Assembly (NCBI GenBank): GCA_963698885.1
Contig: CAVOSJ010000004.1
Span: 62,001-126,000 of the forward strand
Reading direction: 5' to 3'
Source: JBARKJ01 sp963698885
Lineage (GTDB): Bacteria; Nitrospirota; JACRHJ01
Length of the DNA: 64,000 nucleotides
The notes beneath the pieces are model-generated. The model was not told the origin of the DNA. It worked only from the letters and a program-made list of their open reading frames with translations, and searched no databases. Both the position numbers and the translations under genes were made by a program. Positions 35,642 to 44,015 of this stretch are shown here, in pieces (the stretch's first letter is position 1; the number at the start of each line of letters is the position of its first letter).

Positions 35642-36420
35642 GCCGCCTTGGCCAGCTTGATCAGCTTTTCCTTTATCGTCCTGATTTCGGCCACCAGCCC
35701 CGGACAGTTCCCGTAGACGTCCAGGCCTTCCAGGTCCGCGTTGATTACGTCGGGGCTGTAACTCATAAACCCCACGACCTCCATCCCCGGCAGGCTGGAA
35801 GTGATAAACTTTTTATCCTCCTCCGTCCGGACCTTATTGCCGACCACATACACCTTCCTGACGCCCAGGTCGTCCGCCAGCGACTTCACCTGCCTCGCGG
35901 TCTGAACACTCCTGCCGCCGGGCTCCACCACCACGATGAACGCGTCCACGGAGCCGGAGGTGCCGCGCGTCAGATGTTCTATGCCCGCTTCCATATCGAG
36001 TATGACCACGTCATCCCGCTTTAAAATGAGGTGCCGGACGAGGCTCTTCAAAAGGACGTTTTCGGGGCAGTAGCAGCCCGCGCCGCCCGTCTTGTATTTG
36101 CCCATCACCAGAAGTTTCACGCCGTTATGGGAGTGGGAGAACTGGTCGGGTATGTCGTCGACGCGGGGGTTCAGCTTGAAAACGGAGCCGGGCGCCCCCG
36201 GCTTCGCGCCGGTACGCTCTTCTATCAGGTCCCCCATCTCCGCGATGGGGCGGATTTTATCAATATCTTCCTGTGCGACGCCCAGGGATTGGGCGAGGTT
36301 CGCATCTGGGTCGGCATCGACGGCAAGCACATTGCTTCCGTCTTCAGAAAAGGCTCTGGCAAGTACGCTTGAAAGAGTGGTCTTGCCCACTCCTCCCTTG
36401 CCGGTAATGGCTATTTTCAT
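35638..36420 (-). CDS. cooC: CooC-type nickel-insertion ATPase
   Basis: This is the second CooC-like MinD-family ATPase of the cluster, 260 residues, with P-loop GKGGVGKTTLSS and the Cys-x-Cys pair in 'GGAGCYCPENVLLKSL'. It likely acts with CO dehydrogenase/acetyl-CoA synthase. It is the first gene of the cluster; a promoter-like sequence lies about 130 bases upstream. The two CooC copies differ in sequence, so they may serve CooS and AcsB respectively, but this is inference. Confidence 0.9.
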   Translation of the reverse strand: MKIAITGKGGVGKTTLSSVLARAFSEDGSNVLAVDADPDANLAQSLGVAQEDIDKIRPIAEMGDLIEERTGAKPGAPGSVFKLNPRVDDIPDQFSHSHNGVKLLVMGKYKTGGAGCYCPENVLLKSLVRHLILKRDDVVILDMEAGIEHLTRGTSGSVDAFIVVVEPGGRSVQTARQVKSLADDLGVRKVYVVGNKVRTEEDKKFITSSLPGMEVVGFMSYSPDVINADLEGLDVYGNCPGLVAEIRTIKEKLIKLAKAA

Positions 36421-36779
36421 CAGTTCGCCTTCCGGTGGAAATTAACGGTGAAATGCAACCGCTCATGCAGATTCATATCAGTAAATCTGATACCGCCATT
36501 TATTTTTCTTATTGACGGTCCTTTGTTATTTTTAGTAAATTGCCCTTCATATTATACAGAAATCACTGATTAATGCAATTTTTAAAGATTACTTTTCCCT
36601 GAATACAAGCAATTTGGTAATAATTAAAATAAAAGGAGTTATGATTGGGACTTCAGGTATTTAAACAGCGGAATATCTCGAGTTCCAACACGCTTTAGGC
36701 TATGCCTGAAAAAAAGGCAGCGGGGCAACCCATTTCTCTTTAAGGTTTCGGCCTGCTTGATGAAGTTGTCAAAGACTCT
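36421..36779. other. intergenic region with promoter of the carbonyl/folate cluster
   Basis: This AT-rich gap of 359 bases contains a promoter at 36551-36578 and no coding frame or RNA gene that I can support. Near 36709 the minus strand has a GC-rich stretch followed by seven T, which may be a weak terminator for the IclR gene. Confidence 0.5.
36551..36578 (-). promoter_or_regulatory. sigma-70-type promoter for the acs/folate cluster
   Basis: On the minus strand a perfect TATAAT (36551-36556) is preceded after 16 bases by TTGCAT (36573-36578). The start would be near 36544, about 125 bases ahead of the first cooC. The -35 box matches weakly. Confidence 0.5.
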
Positions 36780-37589
36780 TTAGGACGAGATAGCGCTGTT
36801 ATGCCCGAGCCTGCGCGAAATGTCCTGAGCCGCGGTTTTTAAAAGAGGCAGGAGTTCCGTCTCCATTCTCTTTCTGGTCATGCGGCAGCCCGGCCCGGAT
36901 ATGCATATCCCGGCGACTGCCCTGTTGGTGTGGTCCATGATGGGCACGGCGATGCACATGACCTCTTCTTCGTATTCCTCTATGTCCAGAGCGTAACCTT
37001 TTTTTGCGACATCTTTAAGATGCGCGATCAGCTCTTCCCGGTCCGTGATGGTGCTGGGGGTAAAACCCTGAAGCTTAGACCTCGCGAATATACGGTCTAT
37101 CTCGTCCTCGCCAAGGTATGCGAGCTGTGCCTTCCCCACCGCCGTAGAGTATGCCGGGAGCAGCGAGCCTACCCTGTTCGCCACTCTGACCGACTGGCTT
37201 GTCTCCGCGATGTCCAGATACACCACCTTGTCGCATCGCAGCACGGCCACGTACACCGTCTCGTTGCATATCTTGACAAGCTCGTCCATCACCGGCCGGG
37301 CCTGCTTTAAAAGTCCTGTCTGGGACAGGAATACCTGGCCCATCTCGAAGGTGCGGATGCCCAGGCTGTAATTCCCGGACAGCTTGTTCTGTTCTATATA
37401 ACCACGGGTCTCAAGCGTCGCAAGCAGCCGGAAGACATTGTTTTTGTGCAGGTTCAGTTTTTCGGCGAGTTCGGTAACCCCAAGGTCCTCCTTGGATATT
37501 CCCTTAAACGCCTCCAGAATGTCGAGCGCGTGGACAACAGATTGTATGGTATAATCTTGCTTGTCCTTTTTCACCTTACAATTTGCCAT
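36780..37589 (-). CDS. IclR-family transcriptional regulator
   Basis: This 269-residue regulator has an N-terminal winged helix-turn-helix (residues about 15-75, 'VTELAEKLNLHKNNVFRLLATLETRGYIE' in outline) and the C-terminal IclR ligand-binding domain with 'IAVPIMDHTNRAVAGICISGP'. IclR proteins respond to small carboxylic acids. It lies upstream of, and reads toward, the acs/folate cluster, but whether it controls it is unknown. A well-matched promoter lies 55 bases upstream of the start. Confidence 0.9.
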   Translation of the reverse strand: MANCKVKKDKQDYTIQSVVHALDILEAFKGISKEDLGVTELAEKLNLHKNNVFRLLATLETRGYIEQNKLSGNYSLGIRTFEMGQVFLSQTGLLKQARPVMDELVKICNETVYVAVLRCDKVVYLDIAETSQSVRVANRVGSLLPAYSTAVGKAQLAYLGEDEIDRIFARSKLQGFTPSTITDREELIAHLKDVAKKGYALDIEEYEEEVMCIAVPIMDHTNRAVAGICISGPGCRMTRKRMETELLPLLKTAAQDISRRLGHNSAISS

Positions 37590-37643
37590 CTTAAAGCACC
37601 TGCTGATAAAAATTACTAAAACATTGGTAAGAATTTTGGAGTC

Positions 37644-37672
37644 ATTTTAGAACAAAGTTTTATTTCAGTCAA
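37644..37672 (-). promoter_or_regulatory. sigma-70-type promoter of the IclR gene
   Basis: TTGACT (37667-37672) and TAAAAT (37644-37649) on the minus strand are separated by 17 bases, each five of six from consensus. The distance to the start at 37589 is normal. Confidence 0.6.
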
Positions 37673-37715
37673 TATCTTTTTATATCTGTCTTGATTCTCC
37701 ATCTTTCAGCTTCTG

Positions 37716-38651
37716 TCATTTGTACGATTTAGACCTTAAAAATTGAAGGACTTTCGCCATGTCTTCGGGCACTTCCTTTTCAAACTGCATATATTTGCCG
37801 GTGGAAGGGTGTGTGATGCCCAGAAGGGCCGCATGGAGCATCTGGCGGGGTATTTTCATCCCCAGAAGTTTCGCAGCGCCCGCGCCACCATATACCCGGT
37901 CTCCCGCCAGGGGGTGCCCGATATGGGCCATATGCACCCGGACCTGGTGCGTTCTGCCCGTCTTCAGCCTGAGCTTCAGATATGCCGCGCCGTTGAAGTT
38001 TTCAAGTACCTTGTAATGCGTAAGCGCGTTCCTGCCCTGGAAGGTCACGGGCGACATCTTCTTCCTGTCCGTGACGTGCCGTCCTATCGCTACCGCGACG
38101 GTCCCCTCGGCGTCCTTGAAAGCTCCGACGGCTATTGCCGCATATTCACGGACGTTTTCGTGCGACTTGAACTGGCTGGCGAGCGCATAGTACGCCCGGT
38201 CGTTCCTCGCCACCACCATCACCCCCGACGTGTCCTTGTCGAGCCGGTGGACTATCCCCGGCCTGAATTCGCCCCCCACGGAAGAGAGACTGCCGTACCT
38301 GTGCAGGAGCGCGTTTACCAGCGTACCCGAAAAATTTCCAGCCGCCGGGTGCACCACCATTCCCGCCGCTTTGTTCACTACCACTATATCCTCGTCCTCG
38401 TAGAGCACCTCAATGGGGATGTCCTCGGGGATGGCCAGCACCGGCGGCGGCTCCGGCACGACTACGTCCACCAGGTCCCCGGGCCGAAGCTTGTAATTCG
38501 CCTTTTTCGGTTTGCCGGAGACTGTGACCAGCCCCTCATCTATCAGTTTTTGAGCGTGACTCCGGGTCAGGCCGAGACCTGCCCCGGCCAGGAAAACGTC
38601 GAGCCTCATCCCGGTCACCTTCGGGATTAAAGAAACAGGTTTTTGCGGCAT
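37716..38651 (-). CDS. RluA-family 23S rRNA pseudouridine synthase
   Basis: This 311-residue protein has an N-terminal S4 RNA-binding domain ('MRLDVFLAGAGLGLTRSHAQKLIDEGLV' in outline) and the RluA/RluD catalytic core with 'GIVHRLDKDTSGVMVVARND' (catalytic Asp). 'RHVTDRKKMSP' and 'TGRTHQVRVHMAHIGHPLAGD' are the later family motifs. The architecture matches RluD, which modifies helix 69 of 23S rRNA. It overlaps the MshEN gene by one base. Confidence 0.92.
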   Translation of the reverse strand: MPQKPVSLIPKVTGMRLDVFLAGAGLGLTRSHAQKLIDEGLVTVSGKPKKANYKLRPGDLVDVVVPEPPPVLAIPEDIPIEVLYEDEDIVVVNKAAGMVVHPAAGNFSGTLVNALLHRYGSLSSVGGEFRPGIVHRLDKDTSGVMVVARNDRAYYALASQFKSHENVREYAAIAVGAFKDAEGTVAVAIGRHVTDRKKMSPVTFQGRNALTHYKVLENFNGAAYLKLRLKTGRTHQVRVHMAHIGHPLAGDRVYGGAGAAKLLGMKIPRQMLHAALLGITHPSTGKYMQFEKEVPEDMAKVLQFLRSKSYK

Positions 38652-39889
38652 CAGGAGAGTATTTTATTCTTCAGGATAAGTATTTCGAGCGACATGGAGG
38701 CCTTTGACATAAGAGAAAGAAAAAAGTCAGTCTCGCACCGGGCCATGGAACCGGGCCCATTGTCTCCGTAAAGGACCGCCACCACCTTGTCCTTTATCAC
38801 CAGCGGGCATGCAACCGCCTCAAGCGGCCTGTCCCCGCCCAGCGCGTCCATCAGCATGTCGTTTTTTGGCAGTGGCGCCACAGGCCCCTTATACAGTGAT
38901 TTTTCTTCCACCACCTCTTTGAATATGCAGGGAAGGTCGATTCTTATGGCGAGCCTGGAAATATCCTCCGCCACTCCGGAAAGGGCGCATCTCCATCCGG
39001 ACAGCACGCCCTCCTTTACCCTGAAAAGCGCCACCCGCGATAATTTTTCGACAGCCGCCATGACCACGGCATCCGCAATGCTCTCCCTGTCCGAAGGCGA
39101 CGCCAGCATCTCGAATGGCGACTGCGGTGGTTTTGCGGCAGGTAAAGCCACGGCCTCGCCGGATGGTGCAAGGTTCAACGCAGAAACTGACGGCTCAAGG
39201 GGGATTTCCTCCCCGATATATCCAAGGTCAGGCTCGCCGCCGTCTCCGTTCTCGGGAACGGCTTCGAGCCTCTTCACGGGCGCGCCCGTGGGCATCGCCT
39301 CCGGTTCCGGGACGGTTTTCATACCTTGCGGCACCGGTGGGATGGGAGGCCCTGACGCCGGTACCGGCTTATTTTCCTTTTGCGGTATCTTAAGCAGGTC
39401 TGGCGCCTTTGACTTTTCCCACGTCTCCTTCTCCTCGTCCAGGATAGAGACGTACCTCAGGTCGCGCTTGATGCCGTAGTATTTCTCCAGCGCGTACAGT
39501 ATCCTTATCTCGGAGGCGATATAACCCTTGATCTCTGTCCCGAGGACAAACCGGAGCTCGTCCACCAGTGCAATATCGTTCGGGTCCTTCATCGCGAGGT
39601 GAAGCTTTGAGCGCTCCTTCTTTAACGGAAAGATAATATATTTCTGGACCAGCTCCGGCTTTACGGCATCCAGGGCCTCCTGAGGCACTTCCTCGAACTG
39701 AGCGGGCTCGGCATACGGCACGCCCAGCACCTTCCCCAGGAACCGGGCCAGGTTCTCCTCGGATATGGCCCCCATCTCGATAAGGTTCGTACCCAGCCTG
39801 CCGCCGAAAATAATCTGGCGCTCCAGCGACCTGGCCAGGGTGTCGTTGGTAATAAGGCCTGCCTTTACCATCGCCTCGCCGAGTTTCAA
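38651..39889 (-). CDS. MshEN-domain protein with C-terminal GAF-like domain
   Basis: The N-terminal 150 residues are a MshEN (GspE N-terminal) domain, including the 'GRLGTNLIEMGAISEENLARFLGKVLGVPYAEP' pattern (in outline) that binds cyclic di-GMP in MshE. A Pro-rich linker of about 100 residues follows, then a C-terminal region of about 150 residues with a GAF-like pattern ('AVACPLVIKDKVVAVLYGDN'). No ATPase domain is present, so it is a stand-alone signalling adaptor. Similar proteins occur in gliding and in type IV pilus regulation. The start overlaps the korA stop by four bases (ATGA). Confidence 0.7.
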   Translation of the reverse strand: MKLGEAMVKAGLITNDTLARSLERQIIFGGRLGTNLIEMGAISEENLARFLGKVLGVPYAEPAQFEEVPQEALDAVKPELVQKYIIFPLKKERSKLHLAMKDPNDIALVDELRFVLGTEIKGYIASEIRILYALEKYYGIKRDLRYVSILDEEKETWEKSKAPDLLKIPQKENKPVPASGPPIPPVPQGMKTVPEPEAMPTGAPVKRLEAVPENGDGGEPDLGYIGEEIPLEPSVSALNLAPSGEAVALPAAKPPQSPFEMLASPSDRESIADAVVMAAVEKLSRVALFRVKEGVLSGWRCALSGVAEDISRLAIRIDLPCIFKEVVEEKSLYKGPVAPLPKNDMLMDALGGDRPLEAVACPLVIKDKVVAVLYGDNGPGSMARCETDFFLSLMSKASMSLEILILKNKILS

Positions 39890-40956
39890 GTTTTCTTCCG
39901 CCCCTTCGGATAGTGTTTCGCGATTACCTTATAAAGCTCGCCCGGAGTGGGGACGCCTCCGCCCGGCCTGCCGTAAAACTCCACCGGCCTCTTCCCGTTT
40001 ACCGCCAGGCGCACGTCCTCCACCATCTGGCCGAGGTTCATCTCCACGGTAAGGAATTTTTTCGCGCGGGTGGCGGCATTCTGGTAGACCTTCTCAGGGA
40101 ACGGGAAAAGCGTAATCGGCCTGATAAGGCCCACCTTCTTCCCCGCGCTTCTCATCTGCCGGACTGCCGATTTTGCTATTCTCGCAGCGGTGCCGTACGC
40201 GGTTACGATCAGTTCCGCGTCGTCCACCATGAACTCCTCCGCCATAGTCTCTCTATTTTTCATCCGGATATATTTTTTATTAAGGAGAAGGTCCATTCTT
40301 TCGAGTTCGCCTTCGCCCATGAAAAGCGATTTCACGACGTTCGGCTCCCGGCCTTCACATCCCGTAAGCGCCCAGCCCTTATCGAACTTCTTAAGCTTCG
40401 GGACCTTAAGCCTCACCGGCTCCATCATCTGGCCCAGTATGCCGTCCGCCAGTATCATCACCGGGGTACGGTACTCGTCCGCCTTATCGAAGGCCTTTAC
40501 CGCCAGGTCATACGCTTCCTGCACGCTCGCGGGCGCATAGACCAGCATATGGTAGTCTCCGTGTCCGCCGCCCTTCACCGCCTGGAAATAGTCCGCCTGC
40601 GACGCGGATATATTGCCAAGTCCGGGGCCGCCTCTCTGGACGTTCACTATCACCGCCGGCAGCTGGGCCCCTGCCAGAAAGGATATCCCCTCCTGTTTCA
40701 AGCTTATGCCGGGAGACGAAGAAGAAGTCATGGCCCGCGCCCCGCATGCGGATGCGCCGAAGACCATGTTTATGGCCGCCACTTCGCTCTCGGACTGGAG
40801 GAATACCCCGCCCACCTCCGGCATCCTCCTCGCCATGTATTCCGGTATCTCGTTTTGAGGCGTGATGGGATAACCGAAAAAGAACCGGCAGCCGGCTTGG
40901 ATAGAGCCTTCGGCCAGGGCCTCGTTGCCCTTTAAAAGGACGGTATTTATACTCAT
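39886..40956 (-). CDS. 2-oxoacid:ferredoxin oxidoreductase subunit alpha
   Basis: The 356-residue protein is the KorA/VorB type alpha subunit: N-terminal pyrimidine-binding domain 'GCRFFFGYPITPQNEIPEYM', 'SESEVAAINMVFGASACGARAMTSSSSPGISLK' (in outline), 'VQRGGPGLGN' and the C-terminal transketolase-type domain. The usual partner is a beta subunit with thiamine diphosphate, but no korB or korC follows; the next genes are MshEN and rluA-type. I place the start at 40956 behind GGGAGGCGG; the frame runs open to 41196 but the upstream part is non-homologous and overlaps korD. It may supply a 2-oxoacid enzyme whose other subunits lie elsewhere. Confidence 0.88.
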   Translation of the reverse strand: MSINTVLLKGNEALAEGSIQAGCRFFFGYPITPQNEIPEYMARRMPEVGGVFLQSESEVAAINMVFGASACGARAMTSSSSPGISLKQEGISFLAGAQLPAVIVNVQRGGPGLGNISASQADYFQAVKGGGHGDYHMLVYAPASVQEAYDLAVKAFDKADEYRTPVMILADGILGQMMEPVRLKVPKLKKFDKGWALTGCEGREPNVVKSLFMGEGELERMDLLLNKKYIRMKNRETMAEEFMVDDAELIVTAYGTAARIAKSAVRQMRSAGKKVGLIRPITLFPFPEKVYQNAATRAKKFLTVEMNLGQMVEDVRLAVNGKRPVEFYGRPGGGVPTPGELYKVIAKHYPKGRKKT

Positions 40957-41018
40957 GGATAATCCGCCTCCCAGAAATCGAACTGTGGCCCGCCGTCCCG
41001 GCCCTAAGCGGCGGCCGA

Positions 41019-41225
41019 TTACTTCTCGAATACCTCTATAGCGCCGTCCGGGCAGATCAAAGAACACATCCCGCAGCCGGTGCATTCTTCCTGCCCGGTC
41101 GCGATTATGGCATAAAAGCCGAAGCTGTTGTACTCGTTGCCCTGCTTTAAAAGGCCTTTCGGGCACATGGCCGTGCACAAAAGGCAGCCCTTGCACCTCT
41201 CCCTGTCCACCTTAGCCTCAGACAA
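41019..41225 (-). CDS. korD: ferredoxin-type subunit of 2-oxoacid oxidoreductase
   Basis: This 68-residue protein binds two [4Fe-4S] clusters ('CKGCLLCTAMCPKG' and 'CTGCGMCSLICPDG', each C-x2-C-x2-C-x3-C). It is the delta subunit type that docks on KorA. It lies 62 bases upstream of korA and overlaps the recN stop by 8 bases. Confidence 0.85.
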   Translation of the reverse strand: MSEAKVDRERCKGCLLCTAMCPKGLLKQGNEYNSFGFYAIIATGQEECTGCGMCSLICPDGAIEVFEK

Positions 41226-42906
41226 CCCCGCCTCCTCTTTTCACAAGCTCCGCCGCATGCGCCGAAGCCGCGCTTGATTCGTCATCTCCCAGCATCCTTG
41301 CCACTTCCCTTACCCGCTCGTCTTTATCGAGTTTATGTATGGACACTTTCGTCCTTTTCCCGTCGTTTTTTTTCTCCACAACGAAATGCTCGCCCGCCTG
41401 GGACGCGATCTGCGGCAGGTGCGTTATGCAGAGCACCTGACGGCCTATTGCCGCCTGCCTGAGTTTTTTCCCAACGGCTACCGCGGTCTTCCCGCCAATG
41501 CCGGAGTCAACTTCGTCAAATATCAAAGTCGGCACCCTGTCCGCGCCCGAGAGTATAACCTTCAGCGCCAGCATCACGCGGGAAAGCTCTCCGCCGGAGG
41601 CTACTTTCGACAGGGGTTTAAGCCCCTCGCCCGGGTTTGCCGAAAATAAGAATTCAGCCTTCTCCATCCCCTGGGGGGCTGGCTTCTCCTGGAGGTAAAA
41701 CTCCACCTTAAATTCCGCCTTCTCCATCCCCAGTTCGGCTAACTCTTTCCGTATCTTCGCCCCGAAATCCCTCGCCCCCGCCTTGCGCCTCTCCGAGAGT
41801 TCCCGGCCAAGGGATAAAAGCGACGCTTCAGCCTCCGATATTTTCGCCTTCAGCCCGTCCAGGTCATCTTCCGCGCCGGCCAGACTGTTTAGTTCATCCT
41901 CCAGCCCGTCCCGATAAGAAAGCACCTGTTGGACCGTCTCGCCGTATTTTTTCTTCAGCCTGGATATAAGGTCCAGCCTCTCCTCTACAAGGGAAAGCCG
42001 CTCCGGGTCCGCCTCAAGCGTCCGCTCAAAGTCCCTTATGGCGGAGCATGCCTCCATAAGGGATACCTCCGCGCTCTCGACCAGCCTTAACGTCTCCCCA
42101 AAAGAGCCGGTTAAGCCTTCCATCTCTTTGACAGCCTTCTTGGCCTCACCCACGCCGGTTAGCGCGGGAGAATCCGAATCCCTGAGGCGCGCCAGGACCT
42201 CCTGGGATAGCGCCCGGAGCCTGTCCGCATGCAGGAGCCTCGAACGCTCCGAGTTGAGATCATTATCCTCCGACGGGGAAAGCTCCGCTTTGTCTATCTC
42301 GTCCCTCTGGAACAGAAGCAGGTCCAGCCTCTGCGCCCGCTCGCGTCCGCCGGCCTCGAAACCGCCAAGTGCGGCCCGCAGTCCTGAGAGTTCACGGTAC
42401 TTTTCGATATACGAAGAATAAAGCGCTGATGCCTGGCAGAACTCGTCCAAGAGTTTAAGCTGCCTGTCAGCCTTCAGGAGAGATTGGTGGTCATGCTGGC
42501 CGTGGATGTCGGCAAGATGCTCGCCGATTTCCTGGAGTGCGGAGAGGTTGACAAGACAGCCATTTATGTAAGCCCGTCCACGGGGAAAGATAAGCCTTCT
42601 TACCACCAGCTCGTCTTCCGCGGGCAGGCCCCTTCCCGCCAGGAGCGCCTTAACCTCCGGAAATCCGGAGAGGTCGAATATCCCCTCGACTGCCGTCTCG
42701 CCCGCTTCCGCGCTGCCCCCGTCAGCCCCGCTGCCAATCCTTGCAAATTCCGCCCCGGCCTTCCCTCCCAGGAGAGCGCCTACCGCGTCGGCGAGGATGG
42801 ATTTCCCCGCCCCGGTCTCGCCGGTCAGGCATGTGAGACCGCCGGAAAGGGAGATATCCAGCTTTTCTATAATGGCGAAATTTTTTACCGAAAGCTCTTT
42901 TAACAC
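41218..42906 (-). CDS. recN: DNA repair protein RecN
   Basis: RecN is an SMC-like ATPase in double-strand-break repair. The 562-residue protein starts with 'MLKELSVKNFAIIEKLDISL', has Walker A GETGAGKS near residue 31, a coiled-coil arm with its central hinge, and the C-terminal signature 'ASGGELSRVMLALK' with Walker B 'TLIFDEVDSGIGG'. The length is usual. It lies just downstream (in transcription) of the PEGA gene, two bases away. It is unrelated in function to its neighbours. Confidence 0.95.
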   Translation of the reverse strand: MLKELSVKNFAIIEKLDISLSGGLTCLTGETGAGKSILADAVGALLGGKAGAEFARIGSGADGGSAEAGETAVEGIFDLSGFPEVKALLAGRGLPAEDELVVRRLIFPRGRAYINGCLVNLSALQEIGEHLADIHGQHDHQSLLKADRQLKLLDEFCQASALYSSYIEKYRELSGLRAALGGFEAGGRERAQRLDLLLFQRDEIDKAELSPSEDNDLNSERSRLLHADRLRALSQEVLARLRDSDSPALTGVGEAKKAVKEMEGLTGSFGETLRLVESAEVSLMEACSAIRDFERTLEADPERLSLVEERLDLISRLKKKYGETVQQVLSYRDGLEDELNSLAGAEDDLDGLKAKISEAEASLLSLGRELSERRKAGARDFGAKIRKELAELGMEKAEFKVEFYLQEKPAPQGMEKAEFLFSANPGEGLKPLSKVASGGELSRVMLALKVILSGADRVPTLIFDEVDSGIGGKTAVAVGKKLRQAAIGRQVLCITHLPQIASQAGEHFVVEKKNDGKRTKVSIHKLDKDERVREVARMLGDDESSAASAHAAELVKRGGGVV

Positions 42907-42908
42907 TT

Positions 42909-43959
42909 TTATCTCATCTCGTACCAGGACATCTTAGTCGTAAAATCCCAGTTCGCGGCGCACGAGCCGCATGTAACTATGTCGATGCTTGGCGAGGACA
43001 TGTTGTTATTGATGTATATGTCCGTGACCTCGCCCGGGCTTATGGTGATTTCCGCCGAATAGGTGCGCCAGACGGGAGTGCTATCCCAGGAGGATTGGTC
43101 CTTAAAAGGCATCCTCACCGCGACCTTGTAGTTGCCCGCGGGCTCATTCCGGCAGAACTTGGACAGCATGTAGATGCTCTGGAACTGGGCCATAGAGATG
43201 GTATCGCCGCCCAGGGATATGTCGCTGTTGGGAAGGTCGCGCCACCATACCCGGATGCCCCCGTAAAGGCGGATAAGTTTCACGTCCACCTTTGCGGCCT
43301 CGTTCTCCTTTACATCCACTTTCTGGGTATATTCCTGGTATCCCGCCAATACAAGCCTTATATTGTGCACGCCAGTCTTTAAATTCTTAACCGTCGCCGG
43401 GGTTATTCCCGCTTTGTCTCCATCCACATACAGCGTAGCCGCCTCCGGGTCGGTCTTTACCTGAAGCCCACCCGGGGCCGGCGGCAGCTGCGCCAGCTAT
43501 GGCCACTACCATCTTGTCCGAGAGCTGGTCCACCATATCGAACATGGCGTCTTCCTTGGATTGGGCCTTGTCGATGAATTTTATCGTCCCGCTCTTGACG
43601 TCATAGACCCGGACGTCGATCCTGAACCGGCCGCCGAATACTACGAAATCCCCGGTGACCGCATAAGCCGCGCCAAGGTCCGCCGCCGCCTTCAGCGAGT
43701 CCTCCACACTCGGCGCACCTCCGGTAAGCACTAACTTGGACATCGCCGCGGAGACCTTTTGCGTGTCCACCACGTCTACGTTTTTAAGTCCGGCAAGATT
43801 AGTGGCAAACATTGCCGAAAGACCGGAGGCCAGTCCGTTATGCTGGGGCTGTCCATTATTTTTGAACGGGAAGACCGCCAGCTTCGGGTTTTCGCAAAAA
43901 CCAAGGGCGGGGAAAAATAATATAAGCAGAAGGAAGGATAGGAAAAGTGATTTTCTCAT
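42909..43959 (-). CDS. exported FlgO/CsgG-like and PEGA-domain protein (frameshifted)
   Basis: The N-terminus has a signal peptide ('SLFLSFLLLILFFPALGFC') and then a domain like the FlgO/CsgG/TolB-N family ('KLAVFPFKNNGQPQHNGLASGLSAMFATNLAGL' in outline, 'YAVTGDFVVFGGRFRIDVRVYDV'). It is followed by a PEGA repeat ('ATLYVDGDKAGITPATVKNLKTGVHNIRLVL' in outline) and a C-terminal beta domain. The two parts are in different frames; one extra base in the GC run at about 43476-43484 explains it, and the corrected protein has 349 residues. Surface or envelope role is inferred. Confidence 0.75.
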
Positions 43960-44015
43960 AGATACGCATTTTACTTCAAGGACGCGGGCTTGGCAAGGGG
44001 AATGTAGGCCTGGAA

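Noticed and set aside
40957..41196. Eighty-residue N-terminal extension of KorA
   Set aside because: It overlaps korD in another frame and is Arg/Gly-rich without homology. The ATG at 40956 has a good ribosome site and the family N-terminus.
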